From NCBI GenBank assembly GCA_030654805.1, contig JAURWR010000008.1, positions 1-64,000 of the forward strand: a DNA stretch of 64,000 nt, written 5' to 3'. This document shows positions 56,256-64,000 of this stretch, piece after piece. A model generated the notes under the pieces. The model had not been told where the DNA came from. It saw nothing but the letters and a program-made list of their open reading frames with translations, and ran no database searches. Source of the stretch: Burkholderiaceae bacterium (GTDB lineage Bacteria; Pseudomonadota; Gammaproteobacteria; Burkholderiales; Burkholderiaceae_C). The position numbers were made by a program, and so were the translations under genes. The first letter of the stretch is position 1. Each line of letters begins with the position of its first letter.

Positions 56256-57467
56256 GTGAGCGCCAAGATCACCCCCCTGCCAACGCGAGTCGATGAGCGT
56301 TCGGCCGTCTACCTGCAGTCGTTCGCGGTTCAGTACGAGTACCCGGTGTGCTTCACGGAGCACCTCTTCGCGCGCGACAACGTGGTGTTCCGAGATACCC
56401 TGCTGCGGCGTGAACCAGCACGTCGCCATCGATTCGTGACCTTCATCGACTCCAACGTCGCTGCGTCCTTTCCGTCGCTGGCCCACGACATTGCCGGCTA
56501 CGCAGGACTGCACGCCGAAGCCATGGAATTGCTGGCGCACCCTGAGGTGGTCCCCGGCGGCGAGCATGTCAAGAACGATCCGGCTCTGCTCACACGCCTG
56601 CAGCACCGGCTGGTGGAACTCGGTGTCGACCGGCATGCGTTCGTCGTGGGAATTGGCGGTGGTGCCTTCCTCGACCTCATCGGCTACGTGGCTTCATCCA
56701 CGCATCGCGGCATCCGGCACATTCGTGTTCCGACGACGGTGCTCGCGCAGAACGACTCGGGCGTGGGCGTGAAGAACGGGGTCAATGCTTTTGGCGTGAA
56801 GAACCTGCTCGGCAGTTTCGCGCCGCCGTTCGCGGTGCTCAACGATTCCGACTTCCTGCGCACGCTGCAGCCGCGCGACAAGATTGCCGGGGTGTCCGAA
56901 GCGGTGAAGGTGGCCTTGATCCGCGACCGCCTCTTTTTCGAATGGCTGGAGGCGAGCGCGGATGCACTGCGGGCCTGCGAGACCGCTGCGATGAGCCGCA
57001 TGATCCGTCGCTGCGCCGAGTTGCATATGCGGCAGATCGCGCACGGCGGTGACCCGTTCGAGATGGGCAGCGCCCGCCCGCTCGACTACGGGCATTGGTC
57101 CGCGCACAAGCTGGAGGCTCTGACGGCGCACGAGTTGCGTCACGGCGAGGCGGTTGCCATCGGCCTGGCGCTCGATGCGCGCTACTCGGTGCAGGTGGGC
57201 ATGCTTCCGGCCGGCGCTGAAGACCGCGTGTACGTGCTGCTGAAGCGCCTCGGCTTCCACCTCTGGCACCCTGCGCTGGAATCGCGTGATGCCGATGGCC
57301 ACTGGCAGCTGCTGCGCGGGCTGCAGGAGTTTCGTGAGCATCTCGGCGGAGACCTCACGATCACGCTGCTGCGCGACATCGGTGTGGGCGAAGAAGTACA
57401 CCAGATGGACTCCCAGGAGATCCTGCGCGCCCTGGTCTGGCTGCGGCGGCAGGAGCACGGCACGTGA
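56256..57467 (+). CDS. eboD: EboD: 3-dehydroquinate synthase-like sugar-phosphate cyclase
   Basis: 403 aa from a GTG with AGGAG upstream. NAD-binding VVGIGGGAFLDLIGYVAS, then HIRVPTTVLAQNDSGVGVKN and the zinc-site segments KIAGVSEAVKVALIRD, ARPLDYGHWSAHKLE and ELRHGEAVAIGLALDA. It is longer than AroB, with an N-terminal extension, and is the paralogue kept in ebo clusters, not the shikimate enzyme. It probably cyclises a sugar phosphate. The stop overlaps the eboE start. Confidence 0.88.
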   Translation: MSAKITPLPTRVDERSAVYLQSFAVQYEYPVCFTEHLFARDNVVFRDTLLRREPARRHRFVTFIDSNVAASFPSLAHDIAGYAGLHAEAMELLAHPEVVPGGEHVKNDPALLTRLQHRLVELGVDRHAFVVGIGGGAFLDLIGYVASSTHRGIRHIRVPTTVLAQNDSGVGVKNGVNAFGVKNLLGSFAPPFAVLNDSDFLRTLQPRDKIAGVSEAVKVALIRDRLFFEWLEASADALRACETAAMSRMIRRCAELHMRQIAHGGDPFEMGSARPLDYGHWSAHKLEALTAHELRHGEAVAIGLALDARYSVQVGMLPAGAEDRVYVLLKRLGFHLWHPALESRDADGHWQLLRGLQEFREHLGGDLTITLLRDIGVGEEVHQMDSQEILRALVWLRRQEHGT

Positions 57468-58756
57468 ATCTGGGCGACGGTGTTCACCTCACCTACTGCA
57501 GCAACGTTCATCCGGGAGAGTCGTGGGCCGAAGTCCGTGCGAACTTCGATCGGTATGTACTTTCCGTGCGTGACCGCCTCAGCTTTCCAGGCGATTTCGG
57601 AGTGGGCCTGCGTTTGTCCGCGCGCGCTGCGACTGAACTGTCCGAACCTGCGGCGCTGGCGGAATTCCGGGGATTCCTCGCCCGCAACGGCCTGTATGTC
57701 TTCACGCTCAACGGGTTTCCTTACGGCACCTTCCATGGTGCCCGGGTGAAAGAGGGTGTGTATCTGCCGGACTGGCGCGACCCGGAGCGGTTGCGCTACA
57801 CCAACTTGCTGGCCGACCTGCTGGCCGACCTGTTGCCGGCGAAATGGCCTGAGGACACCGCCATCGAGGGCAGTGTGAGCACCGTCCCGGGCGCATTCAA
57901 ACCCGCGCTGGGTTGTCCGCAAGACGTCGCACTGATGGTCGAGCACCTGCTGCGCCACGTGGCGCACCTCGTCGCACTGCGCTCGCGCACGGGTCGGCTC
58001 ATCGCACTTGCGCTCGAGCCCGAGCCGCACTGTTTTCTGGAGACCGTCGACGAGGTCATCGACTTCTTCAGACGGGATCTGCACGGCCCTGCCGCCATTC
58101 GCCGCCTGATGGAGCTCACGGGTCTTGACCACGCCACGGCTGATCGTGCCTTGCACGATCACCTGGGCCTGTGCCTCGATCTGTGTCACGCAGCGGTGGA
58201 ATTCGAGAACGCTGCGGATTGCATCCGAAGACTTGACGAGTCGGGAATCCGAATACTGAAGATGCAGATCAGCGCAGGCCTGCGGCTGCCCTCGCTCGAC
58301 GCCGTTGCGATCGAGGCTCTCAAGCGCTTTGACGACCCGGTCTACCTCCACCAGGTGGTGCAGCAGGACGCCAGTGGCCTCACGCGGTTCGCGGACCTGC
58401 CCGAGGCATTTGCCGCTCTCCAGGGCTCGACGGCCGGACGAGAATGGCGCGTGCATTTCCACGTTCCCATCTTTCTTGATCGGCTGGTACCGTTCTCGTC
58501 GACGCAGCCCTTCGTTCGGGAGGTGCTTGCGATGCAGCGGGTCAGGCCGGTATCGGCGCACCTCGAGGTGGAGACGTACACGTGGAGCGTGCTGCCCGAG
58601 CCGTTTCGCAGCGGGTCGATCGACGAGTCGGTGGCGCGTGAGCTGGCGTGGGTCCGGACCGAACTTGCCTCAATAGCCAGTTCTGCAACATTGGCAGCTC
58701 CCTCGACCTTGCCGATGGGGCAAGGTCGTGTCTTGTCGAATCAGGGGCTGTCTTGA
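57464..58756 (+). CDS. eboE: EboE: metabolite-traffic protein, sugar-phosphate-isomerase fold
   Basis: 430 aa from a GTG (GTGA overlap with eboD). The TIM-barrel xylose-isomerase-like family is seen in VHLTYCSNVHPGESWAEV, YVFTLNGFPYGTFHG, LALEPEPHCFLETVDEVIDF, GLCLDLCHAAVEFEN, ILKMQISAGLRLP and VHFHVPIFL. Metal ligands Glu, Asp and His are in place. The stop overlaps the eboC start. Confidence 0.88.
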   Translation: MNLGDGVHLTYCSNVHPGESWAEVRANFDRYVLSVRDRLSFPGDFGVGLRLSARAATELSEPAALAEFRGFLARNGLYVFTLNGFPYGTFHGARVKEGVYLPDWRDPERLRYTNLLADLLADLLPAKWPEDTAIEGSVSTVPGAFKPALGCPQDVALMVEHLLRHVAHLVALRSRTGRLIALALEPEPHCFLETVDEVIDFFRRDLHGPAAIRRLMELTGLDHATADRALHDHLGLCLDLCHAAVEFENAADCIRRLDESGIRILKMQISAGLRLPSLDAVAIEALKRFDDPVYLHQVVQQDASGLTRFADLPEAFAALQGSTAGREWRVHFHVPIFLDRLVPFSSTQPFVREVLAMQRVRPVSAHLEVETYTWSVLPEPFRSGSIDESVARELAWVRTELASIASSATLAAPSTLPMGQGRVLSNQGLS

Positions 58757-59625
58757 ATCTGTCGATTGCCCTGCGACTCGGGCGCGTTTCGAATCTGCCG
58801 ACTGTCTGGACCAACGCCCTGGTGGGGGTTCTGCTTGCAGGAAGCGTCCTGAGCGATCCACGCCTGCCGCTGATTCTGTTGGCACTTTCGCTGTTCTATG
58901 TCGGAGGCATGTTTCTCAACGACGCCTTTGACCGCGAGTTCGATGCGAAGCATCGTCCGGAGCGCCCGATACCCTCCGGTCAGGTGTCTGCGCGCGAGGT
59001 CTTCATCATCGGCTTCGGCATGTTGCTCGTGGGTGCCGCAGGCGTGGCGGCGGCCAGTCGCGGACCGGATGGCATGCCGGCATGGCGCGCTCTCGCGTCA
59101 AGCGCAGGGCTCGCTGGAGCGATCGTCTTTTACAACGCGCACCACAAGGGCAATCCGCTCAGTCCGCTCGTCATGGGGCTGTGTCGCGTCTTCGTGGTCC
59201 TCACGGCGGCGTTCAGTGTGGCTGTCGTGCTGCCGACATCGGTGTACGTGGCGGCCATCGCCCTGCTGTGTCACCTGATCGGCCTCACCTACATCGCCAA
59301 GCAGGAGCATCTGGATCGGATCGGCAACCTGTGGCCCCTTGGATTTCTGATTGTTCCCGTGCTCTATGGAGTGGTGCTTGCAATTTCGGTCCCGGCCGTT
59401 TGGGTTCCACTGATGTTGTACGCGGCTGTGCTGCTGTTTGCCCTCAACCTGCTTCGACGCCGCGCGCGAGGCGATGTGCCGCGGGCGGTCGTGACGCTGA
59501 TCGCTTGCATGTCGATGCTCGACAGCGTGGTGCTCGCAGGATCCGGACAGATCTGGCCTGCCGCGCTCGCCATCTTCGCCTTCTTGTTGACGCTCGCGCT
59601 GCAACGGTGGGTTTCAGGGACCTGA
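58753..59625 (+). CDS. eboC: EboC: UbiA-like prenyltransferase
   Basis: 290-aa integral membrane protein starting at a TTG (TTGA overlap with the eboE stop); the alternative upstream frame would overlap eboE more deeply. About eight spans. The prenyl-diphosphate motif NDAFDREFDAKHRPERPIP (Asn56-Asp64) is intact, while the second Asp-rich motif is weaker (YIAKQEHLDRIGN). In ebo/EDB clusters this protein is proposed to attach a prenyl group to a small molecule or to handle it at the membrane. Confidence 0.87.
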   Translation: MNLSIALRLGRVSNLPTVWTNALVGVLLAGSVLSDPRLPLILLALSLFYVGGMFLNDAFDREFDAKHRPERPIPSGQVSAREVFIIGFGMLLVGAAGVAAASRGPDGMPAWRALASSAGLAGAIVFYNAHHKGNPLSPLVMGLCRVFVVLTAAFSVAVVLPTSVYVAAIALLCHLIGLTYIAKQEHLDRIGNLWPLGFLIVPVLYGVVLAISVPAVWVPLMLYAAVLLFALNLLRRRARGDVPRAVVTLIACMSMLDSVVLAGSGQIWPAALAIFAFLLTLALQRWVSGT

Positions 59626-59639
59626 CTGGACAAATCACC

Positions 59640-59942
59640 ATGGAAGAACAACGCGGAGTCGAGTGCCCGGGAGTCCCAGGTCGCGTCGCGCCCGAGATCG
59701 ATCGCAATCGTTGCGAGGCCAAAGCGACGTGTATCGAGGTTTGCCCATTCGACGTGTTCGAAATCAGGACCTTGGTCCCGTCCGACCGTGACGCGCTCTC
59801 ATGGCGCGGCAGGATCAAGGCGTGGGCGCATGGAAATCGCCAAGCCTACGTGATTCGTCCGGCCGACTGCCATGCTTGCCAGCTGTGCATCAAGGCGTGC
59901 CCGGAAGACGCCATTAGGCTTGTGCCGTATTCGACGGATTGA
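59640..59942 (+). CDS. ferredoxin with one incomplete cysteine motif
   Basis: 100 aa. The second cluster motif CHACQLCIKACP (Cys77, 80, 83, 87) is canonical. The first, CEAKATCIEVCP (Cys25, 31, 35), lacks the middle Cys at position 28, which is Lys, so a [3Fe-4S] plus [4Fe-4S] pair is likely. Between them is a 40-residue loop. It begins 14 bases after eboC and is probably in the same transcript. The electron partner is unknown; the divergent oxygenase is one candidate. Confidence 0.8.
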   Translation: MEEQRGVECPGVPGRVAPEIDRNRCEAKATCIEVCPFDVFEIRTLVPSDRDALSWRGRIKAWAHGNRQAYVIRPADCHACQLCIKACPEDAIRLVPYSTD

Positions 59943-59959
59943 GCAGGGCATGTGTTGTG

Positions 59960-59979
59960 CGCCTGCCGGTCCGCAGGCG
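59960..59979. terminator. hairpin between convergent genes
   Basis: Seven-base stem CGCCTGC/GCAGGCG with a six-base loop in the space between the ferredoxin and msrQ, without a T run. It may contribute to termination on both strands. Confidence 0.4.
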
Positions 59980-60026
59980 TTGCATGCTGGACACGGCCGT
60001 GACCTGAATGCTGCGGCTGCTTGAAC

Positions 60027-60734
60027 TCAGGAACGGGCGGACAAAGATCGCTGTGAGTTCCAGCGCTTCACGCGCCAGCCGAGCAGCACGGCGATGACGA
60101 CAGCGTACACCGCCACTTCGGCGAAGTTGTTCTTGGCCGCCCGCATCCAGAAGAAGTGCAGCAAGCCGAGCAGCGCGATGGCGTAGATCGCCCGGTGCAG
60201 CATCTGCCAGCGTGCCGCTCCCATCGCCTTGATGGCCCGGTTGAACGAGGTCGCGGCCAATGGAGCCATCAACAGCAAGCCCGAGGTGCCGACCAGGATG
60301 AACGGCCGCTTGGCGATGTCCTTGACGATCGCGTCGACGTCGAAGCCTTGGTCCAGCCAGCCGTAGCTGAGAAAGTGCATCACGACGTAGAAGAACGTGA
60401 ACAGCCCCAGCATGCGTCTGAAGCGGGCGAGTGCCGGCGCATCGACCCATTGCCGCAGCGGCGTGACAGCGAGCGTGATGCACAGGAAGCGCAGCGTCCA
60501 GTCGCCCGTGGACCGGATCAGCGCCTCGGCCGGGTTGGCGCCCAGCATGTTGGCCCAGGCGCCGTAAAAGAGCCAGACGAGAGGCAAGAGGCACAGCGCG
60601 AACAGCAGCGGTTTCGCGGCAGGATGCAGCAACACCGACTTTCGCCGGGCCGCGCTGGCCCGTTGCGGGGCGGCGGAGACATCGGCTTTTGGGCGAATTG
60701 AGGGGTTCGGGCCGGCGCTGGTCATCGCGTTCAT
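60027..60734 (-). CDS. msrQ: MsrQ: haem-containing membrane subunit of the MsrPQ system
   Basis: 235 aa. After a polar N-terminus there are about six spans with haem-ligand histidines in YVVMHFLSYGWLDQG, WQMLHRAIYAIALLGLLHFF. The family (YedZ/ferric reductase-like) delivers electrons from the quinone pool to periplasmic MsrP. It follows msrP on the minus strand with a 22-base gap. Confidence 0.93.
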   Translation of the reverse strand: MNAMTSAGPNPSIRPKADVSAAPQRASAARRKSVLLHPAAKPLLFALCLLPLVWLFYGAWANMLGANPAEALIRSTGDWTLRFLCITLAVTPLRQWVDAPALARFRRMLGLFTFFYVVMHFLSYGWLDQGFDVDAIVKDIAKRPFILVGTSGLLLMAPLAATSFNRAIKAMGAARWQMLHRAIYAIALLGLLHFFWMRAAKNNFAEVAVYAVVIAVLLGWRVKRWNSQRSLSARS

Positions 60735-60756
60735 GGTGGCAGGACGTCCTTGCGGA

Positions 60757-61752
<996 letters not shown>

Positions 61753-61917
61753 GCGGGAGCTCCGGGGCAGCGCTGGATGGGAAACCGGTCGCTGCGAGTG
61801 TGATCGCCTCGTCGGCGACAGGGTTCAACGTTGCAATGAACTTGTGTCGCGTGGGTCGCACGATCCTTACGCTGGCACCGGACGGCAAGGAAACCGTTTC
61901 GTCGCCATCCGGTGACA

Positions 61918-62253
61918 TCAGATCACGTCGTCGGACCCCGAGGGCGAAAACAGATGCAGCGAATTCCGGGTGGATCGCTCGCGGAAACTCTTGCGGGCGA
62001 ACAGCTTGGCTTGTGCCTCGGCCGGCAGATCGGTGATGTTGAGGATGTTCTTGACGATCAGCGTGTCGATCACGTCCTCGATCACCCGCACGAAATCGGC
62101 GTCGAGTCTCGAAAATCCGTCGCCTTCGGGCGGGCGTCCGATAAACGCTTGCACCTCGGCATGCTCATCGGGAAGGAACTCCTCCGCCCGGACGTCCGGG
62201 TGCCGGTGCAGGCTGTCGATGGTTCCCGAGGGATTGCGGCGGACGTAGGGCAT
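61918..62253 (-). CDS. conserved hypothetical protein
   Basis: 111 aa starting MPYVRRNPSGTIDSLHRHP. A recognisable short family of betaproteobacteria with the N-terminal YVRRNPSGTI and the helical middle VRVIEDVIDTLIVKNIL, LPAEAQAKLFARKSFR. No catalytic motif, signal peptide or membrane span. Sometimes labelled tryptophan-synthase-beta-like in databases, without support from the sequence. An extra in-frame ATG at 62268 was not used. Confidence 0.7.
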   Translation of the reverse strand: MPYVRRNPSGTIDSLHRHPDVRAEEFLPDEHAEVQAFIGRPPEGDGFSRLDADFVRVIEDVIDTLIVKNILNITDLPAEAQAKLFARKSFRERSTRNSLHLFSPSGSDDVI

Positions 62254-62368
62254 GGTGCAGTTCTCCAACCTCGATCACTCTACGCCGCACCAGGCGAGAG
62301 GAAGCCCTGAACTGCGGGCCAATTGCACGCCAGACTCGTCGTCGCAACCCGCCCCGAGCGGGCAAAGA

Positions 62369-62391
62369 AAAGCCGGTCATCGACCGGCTTT
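62369..62391 (-). terminator. rho-independent terminator of the cytochrome gene
   Basis: Ten-base stem AAAGCCGGTC/GACCGGCTTT with a three-base loop, followed on the minus strand by TTTCTTTG. It lies just after the cytochrome c4 stop. Confidence 0.85.
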
Positions 62392-62412
62392 GAGTGGCTG
62401 CAGGGCTGTCGC

Positions 62413-63030
62413 TCAGTGCAAGCCGGCAATGTAGTCCGCGACGGCCTTGATCTCATGGTCGTTCATCTTCGCGGCGACTCCGGTCATCTGGGTGCTGTTC
62501 TTTCGAACGCCACCCCGGAAGGCTGTCAATTGGGCTTCGGTGTAGTCGGCGTGCTGACCGCCCAGCCGAGGATATTGCGATGGAATGCCGGCGCCGTTCG
62601 GGCTGTGGCAGCCTGCGCAGGCGGGGATGCTGCGCTCGGCGACACCACCGCGGTAGATCTTCTCACCCAGCGCGGCCAGATCGGCGTTCTTGGCGAAGCC
62701 GGGCTTGGCCTGCTTGGACGCGTAGAAGGCCGCCACGTTCTTCATGTCGCCATCGCTCAGCGGCGCTGCCATGCCGCTCATGATGGCGTTGGCGCGCGTG
62801 CCCTGCTTGAACTCGGTCAACTGCTTGACGAGGTACTCAGGATGCTGGCCCTGCAATATCGGTTGGGCAGGACTACCACGCGACCCATCGCTGCTGTGGC
62901 AGGCGGAGCACACTGCTGCGGTGGCGGCCCCTTTGGCCAGATCGGGCTTGGCGGGCGCGTGGGCTTCATTCGCCGAAGCGGAGAAAGCAGCAAACAGGCA
63001 GCAGGACAACAGAACGGACGCAAACTTCAT
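62413..63030 (-). CDS. cytochrome c4 (dihaem)
   Basis: 205 aa with a signal peptide (LLSCCLFAAFSASA). Two c-type haem sites, CSACHSSDG and CAGCHSPNG, each with a distal Met in a region such as NAIMSGMAAPLSDGDM and TQMTGVAAKMNDHEI. Two-domain periplasmic electron carrier, often membrane attached and linked to terminal oxidases. Divergent from engB; this pairing is common in betaproteobacteria. Confidence 0.94.
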   Translation of the reverse strand: MKFASVLLSCCLFAAFSASANEAHAPAKPDLAKGAATAAVCSACHSSDGSRGSPAQPILQGQHPEYLVKQLTEFKQGTRANAIMSGMAAPLSDGDMKNVAAFYASKQAKPGFAKNADLAALGEKIYRGGVAERSIPACAGCHSPNGAGIPSQYPRLGGQHADYTEAQLTAFRGGVRKNSTQMTGVAAKMNDHEIKAVADYIAGLH

Positions 63031-63063
63031 GACGGATGCCGGGTGAAGAGGAATTAACCGTCG

Positions 63064-63073
63064 ATTCTACAAT
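63064..63073. promoter_or_regulatory. overlapping -10 candidates for cyc and engB
   Basis: The sequence ATTCTACAAT reads TACAAT on the plus strand toward engB and TAGAAT on the minus strand toward the cytochrome gene. No good -35 hexamers accompany either, so the call is tentative. Confidence 0.3.
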
Positions 63074-63093
63074 TGCAGAATTTGGCAGGCGGC

Positions 63094-63846
63094 ATGACCG
63101 AGCAATCCAAAGTTTTACCGTTGATCGGCGATGCAGTCTCCGACGCGCTTTCTGCCGAAAAACGAGCGCTGGCCTGGACGCATACCGCGCGGTTTCTCAC
63201 CACGGCGAGCCAGCTGCGCGAACTGCCGCAGACCGAGCTGCCCGAGATCGCCTTCGTCGGCCGCTCCAATGCGGGCAAGTCCACGGCCATCAACACGATG
63301 ACGCAGCAGAAGCGCCTGGCCTTCGCGTCGAAGACGCCGGGGCGAACGCAGCACATCAACCTGTTCGAGCTGGGACCGAAGACCGAAGCCGACACGCTTT
63401 TCGCCGACCTGCCGGGCTACGGCTACGCAGCCGTGGCGCGTGGCGCCAAGCTGCGCTGGCAGCAGGTGATGGCGGACTACCTCGAAGTGCGGCGCAACCT
63501 GGCAGGACTGGTGTTGATGATCGATTCGCGCCTCGGCTTCACCGACCTCGATCGCCAGCTGCTCGGCTTCATCGGGCCGCGCATCGGCAACGGGTCGGTC
63601 AAGCTGCTGGTGCTGCTGACGAAAGCCGACAAGCTCAATCGCAGCGAGGCCGCTGCGGCGCTGGTCGCTGCGCAGGTGGCGCTCGGCGAGATGACGACCC
63701 CCGAGGCGGACGTGAGCGTGGCGCTGTTCTCCGCGTTGAAGAAAAGCGGTGTCGGTGATGCGGCCACGCTGATCCATGGCTGGGTCCATGCGGCCCCAGG
63801 GCCGGCCCCGAGATCAGGGACGCCCGAGGAACAGGTAGAGCCCTAG
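63094..63846 (+). CDS. engB: ribosome-biogenesis GTP-binding protein EngB/YihA
   Basis: 250 aa GTPase needed for 50S assembly. G1 GRSNAGKSTAIN, G2 TPGRTQHINLF, G3 DLPGYGYAAV, G4 LTKADKLNR and G5-like SALKKSG. The ATG at 63094 gives the standard core; a TTG 21 bases earlier is less likely. The last ~35 residues extend past the family core, and the 3' end overlaps the convergent gene by 33 bases. Confidence 0.95.
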   Translation: MTEQSKVLPLIGDAVSDALSAEKRALAWTHTARFLTTASQLRELPQTELPEIAFVGRSNAGKSTAINTMTQQKRLAFASKTPGRTQHINLFELGPKTEADTLFADLPGYGYAAVARGAKLRWQQVMADYLEVRRNLAGLVLMIDSRLGFTDLDRQLLGFIGPRIGNGSVKLLVLLTKADKLNRSEAAAALVAAQVALGEMTTPEADVSVALFSALKKSGVGDAATLIHGWVHAAPGPAPRSGTPEEQVEP

Positions 63847-64000
63847 GTCACCCCGTGGCGCGTAGGCGACGCCGAGGTACAGCGGTCCGACGCCCGTGTC
63901 GGCTCCGATGAATCCGCTGAAGCCCGATCTCAGCTTGGAAAGCGAGATGTCTCTTGCCTGGACCCAGGCATTGCCGGCTTCCACCGAACCCCCGATGAAC
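63814..64000 (-). CDS. patatin-like phospholipase / Omp85-type beta-barrel, C-terminal end (partial)
   Basis: Reading from the window edge, the minus strand encodes about 61 residues that include SVEAGNAWVQARD, SGFIGADTGVGPLYLGVAYA and end GDLGLYLFLGRP with a TGA at 63816-63814. This matches the last strands of the surface-antigen barrel found behind patatin domains in proteobacterial outer-membrane proteins. The rest lies outside the window. It overlaps the end of engB by 33 bases on the opposite strand. Confidence 0.75.
   Translation of the reverse strand, partial: FIGGSVEAGNAWVQARDISLSKLRSGFSGFIGADTGVGPLYLGVAYAPRGDLGLYLFLGRP

Noticed and set aside
56256-57467. Shikimate-pathway aroB
   Set aside because: It is an AroB relative but longer, within an ebo cluster, and not next to aroK, so EboD fits better.

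Overview
The window is high-GC DNA from a betaproteobacterium, most likely a member of Burkholderiales from the Leptothrix/Rubrivivax/Sphaerotilus group. The evidence is the gene order hisG-D-C-B-H-A-F, lolB-ispE-tRNA-Gln-prs-rplY and nadK/hrcA, the MsrPQ pair, a PEP-CTERM protein, and repeats placed directly in front of start codons. The assignment rests on gene order and protein character only, because no 16S gene is present. I saw no insertion sequence, integrase, phage gene or CRISPR array.

Layout. 1-7.5 kb, plus strand: the histidine operon (hisG partial, D, C, B, H, A, F, without hisI/hisE at the end), then rsmD, coaD and a YfhL-type ferredoxin. 7.5-21 kb, minus strand: a small secreted protein, pth, a four-gene YhiI/RbbA/YhhJ-type efflux operon with its own TolC-like protein, then rplY, prs, tRNA-Gln, ispE, lolB and a TPR protein. 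The efflux operon separates rplY from pth, which are usually neighbours. 21-30 kb: mutM, a dynamin-like GTPase and mutY on plus, rapZ, recN and nadK on minus, hrcA and tRNA-Met on plus.

30.1-47.7 kb is the most unusual part. It opens with a secreted terpenoid-cyclase-fold protein that ends in thrombospondin-3-like and dockerin modules. Next to it is a PEP-CTERM protein whose body looks like a cohesin domain, so the two may form a secreted receptor/ligand pair. After two small minus-strand genes, a tightly overlapped twelve-gene plus-strand run (33,915-47,734) encodes a radical SAM protein with non-standard cysteine spacing, an O-methyltransferase, a YdjY-like secreted protein, a membrane protein, a second secreted cyclase-fold protein, three membrane-anchored proteins of unknown function, and MoxR, DUF58, BatA-like and VWA/amidotransferase-like proteins. 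I know no described pathway with this composition.

47.8-52.4 kb, minus strand: an Fe(3+)-type ABC importer (ATPase, double-length permease, binding protein) and a 2OG-Fe(II) oxygenase. 52.9-59.9 kb, plus strand: a complete six-gene ebo/EDB cluster in the order F-A-B-D-E-C, followed by an unusual ferredoxin. This family is known from cyanobacteria, eustigmatophyte plastids and Pseudomonas, where it is linked to export or trafficking of a metabolite precursor. 60-64 kb: msrQ and msrP, a small conserved protein and cytochrome c4 on minus, engB on plus, and the C-terminal end of a patatin/Omp85-type protein on minus running off the edge.
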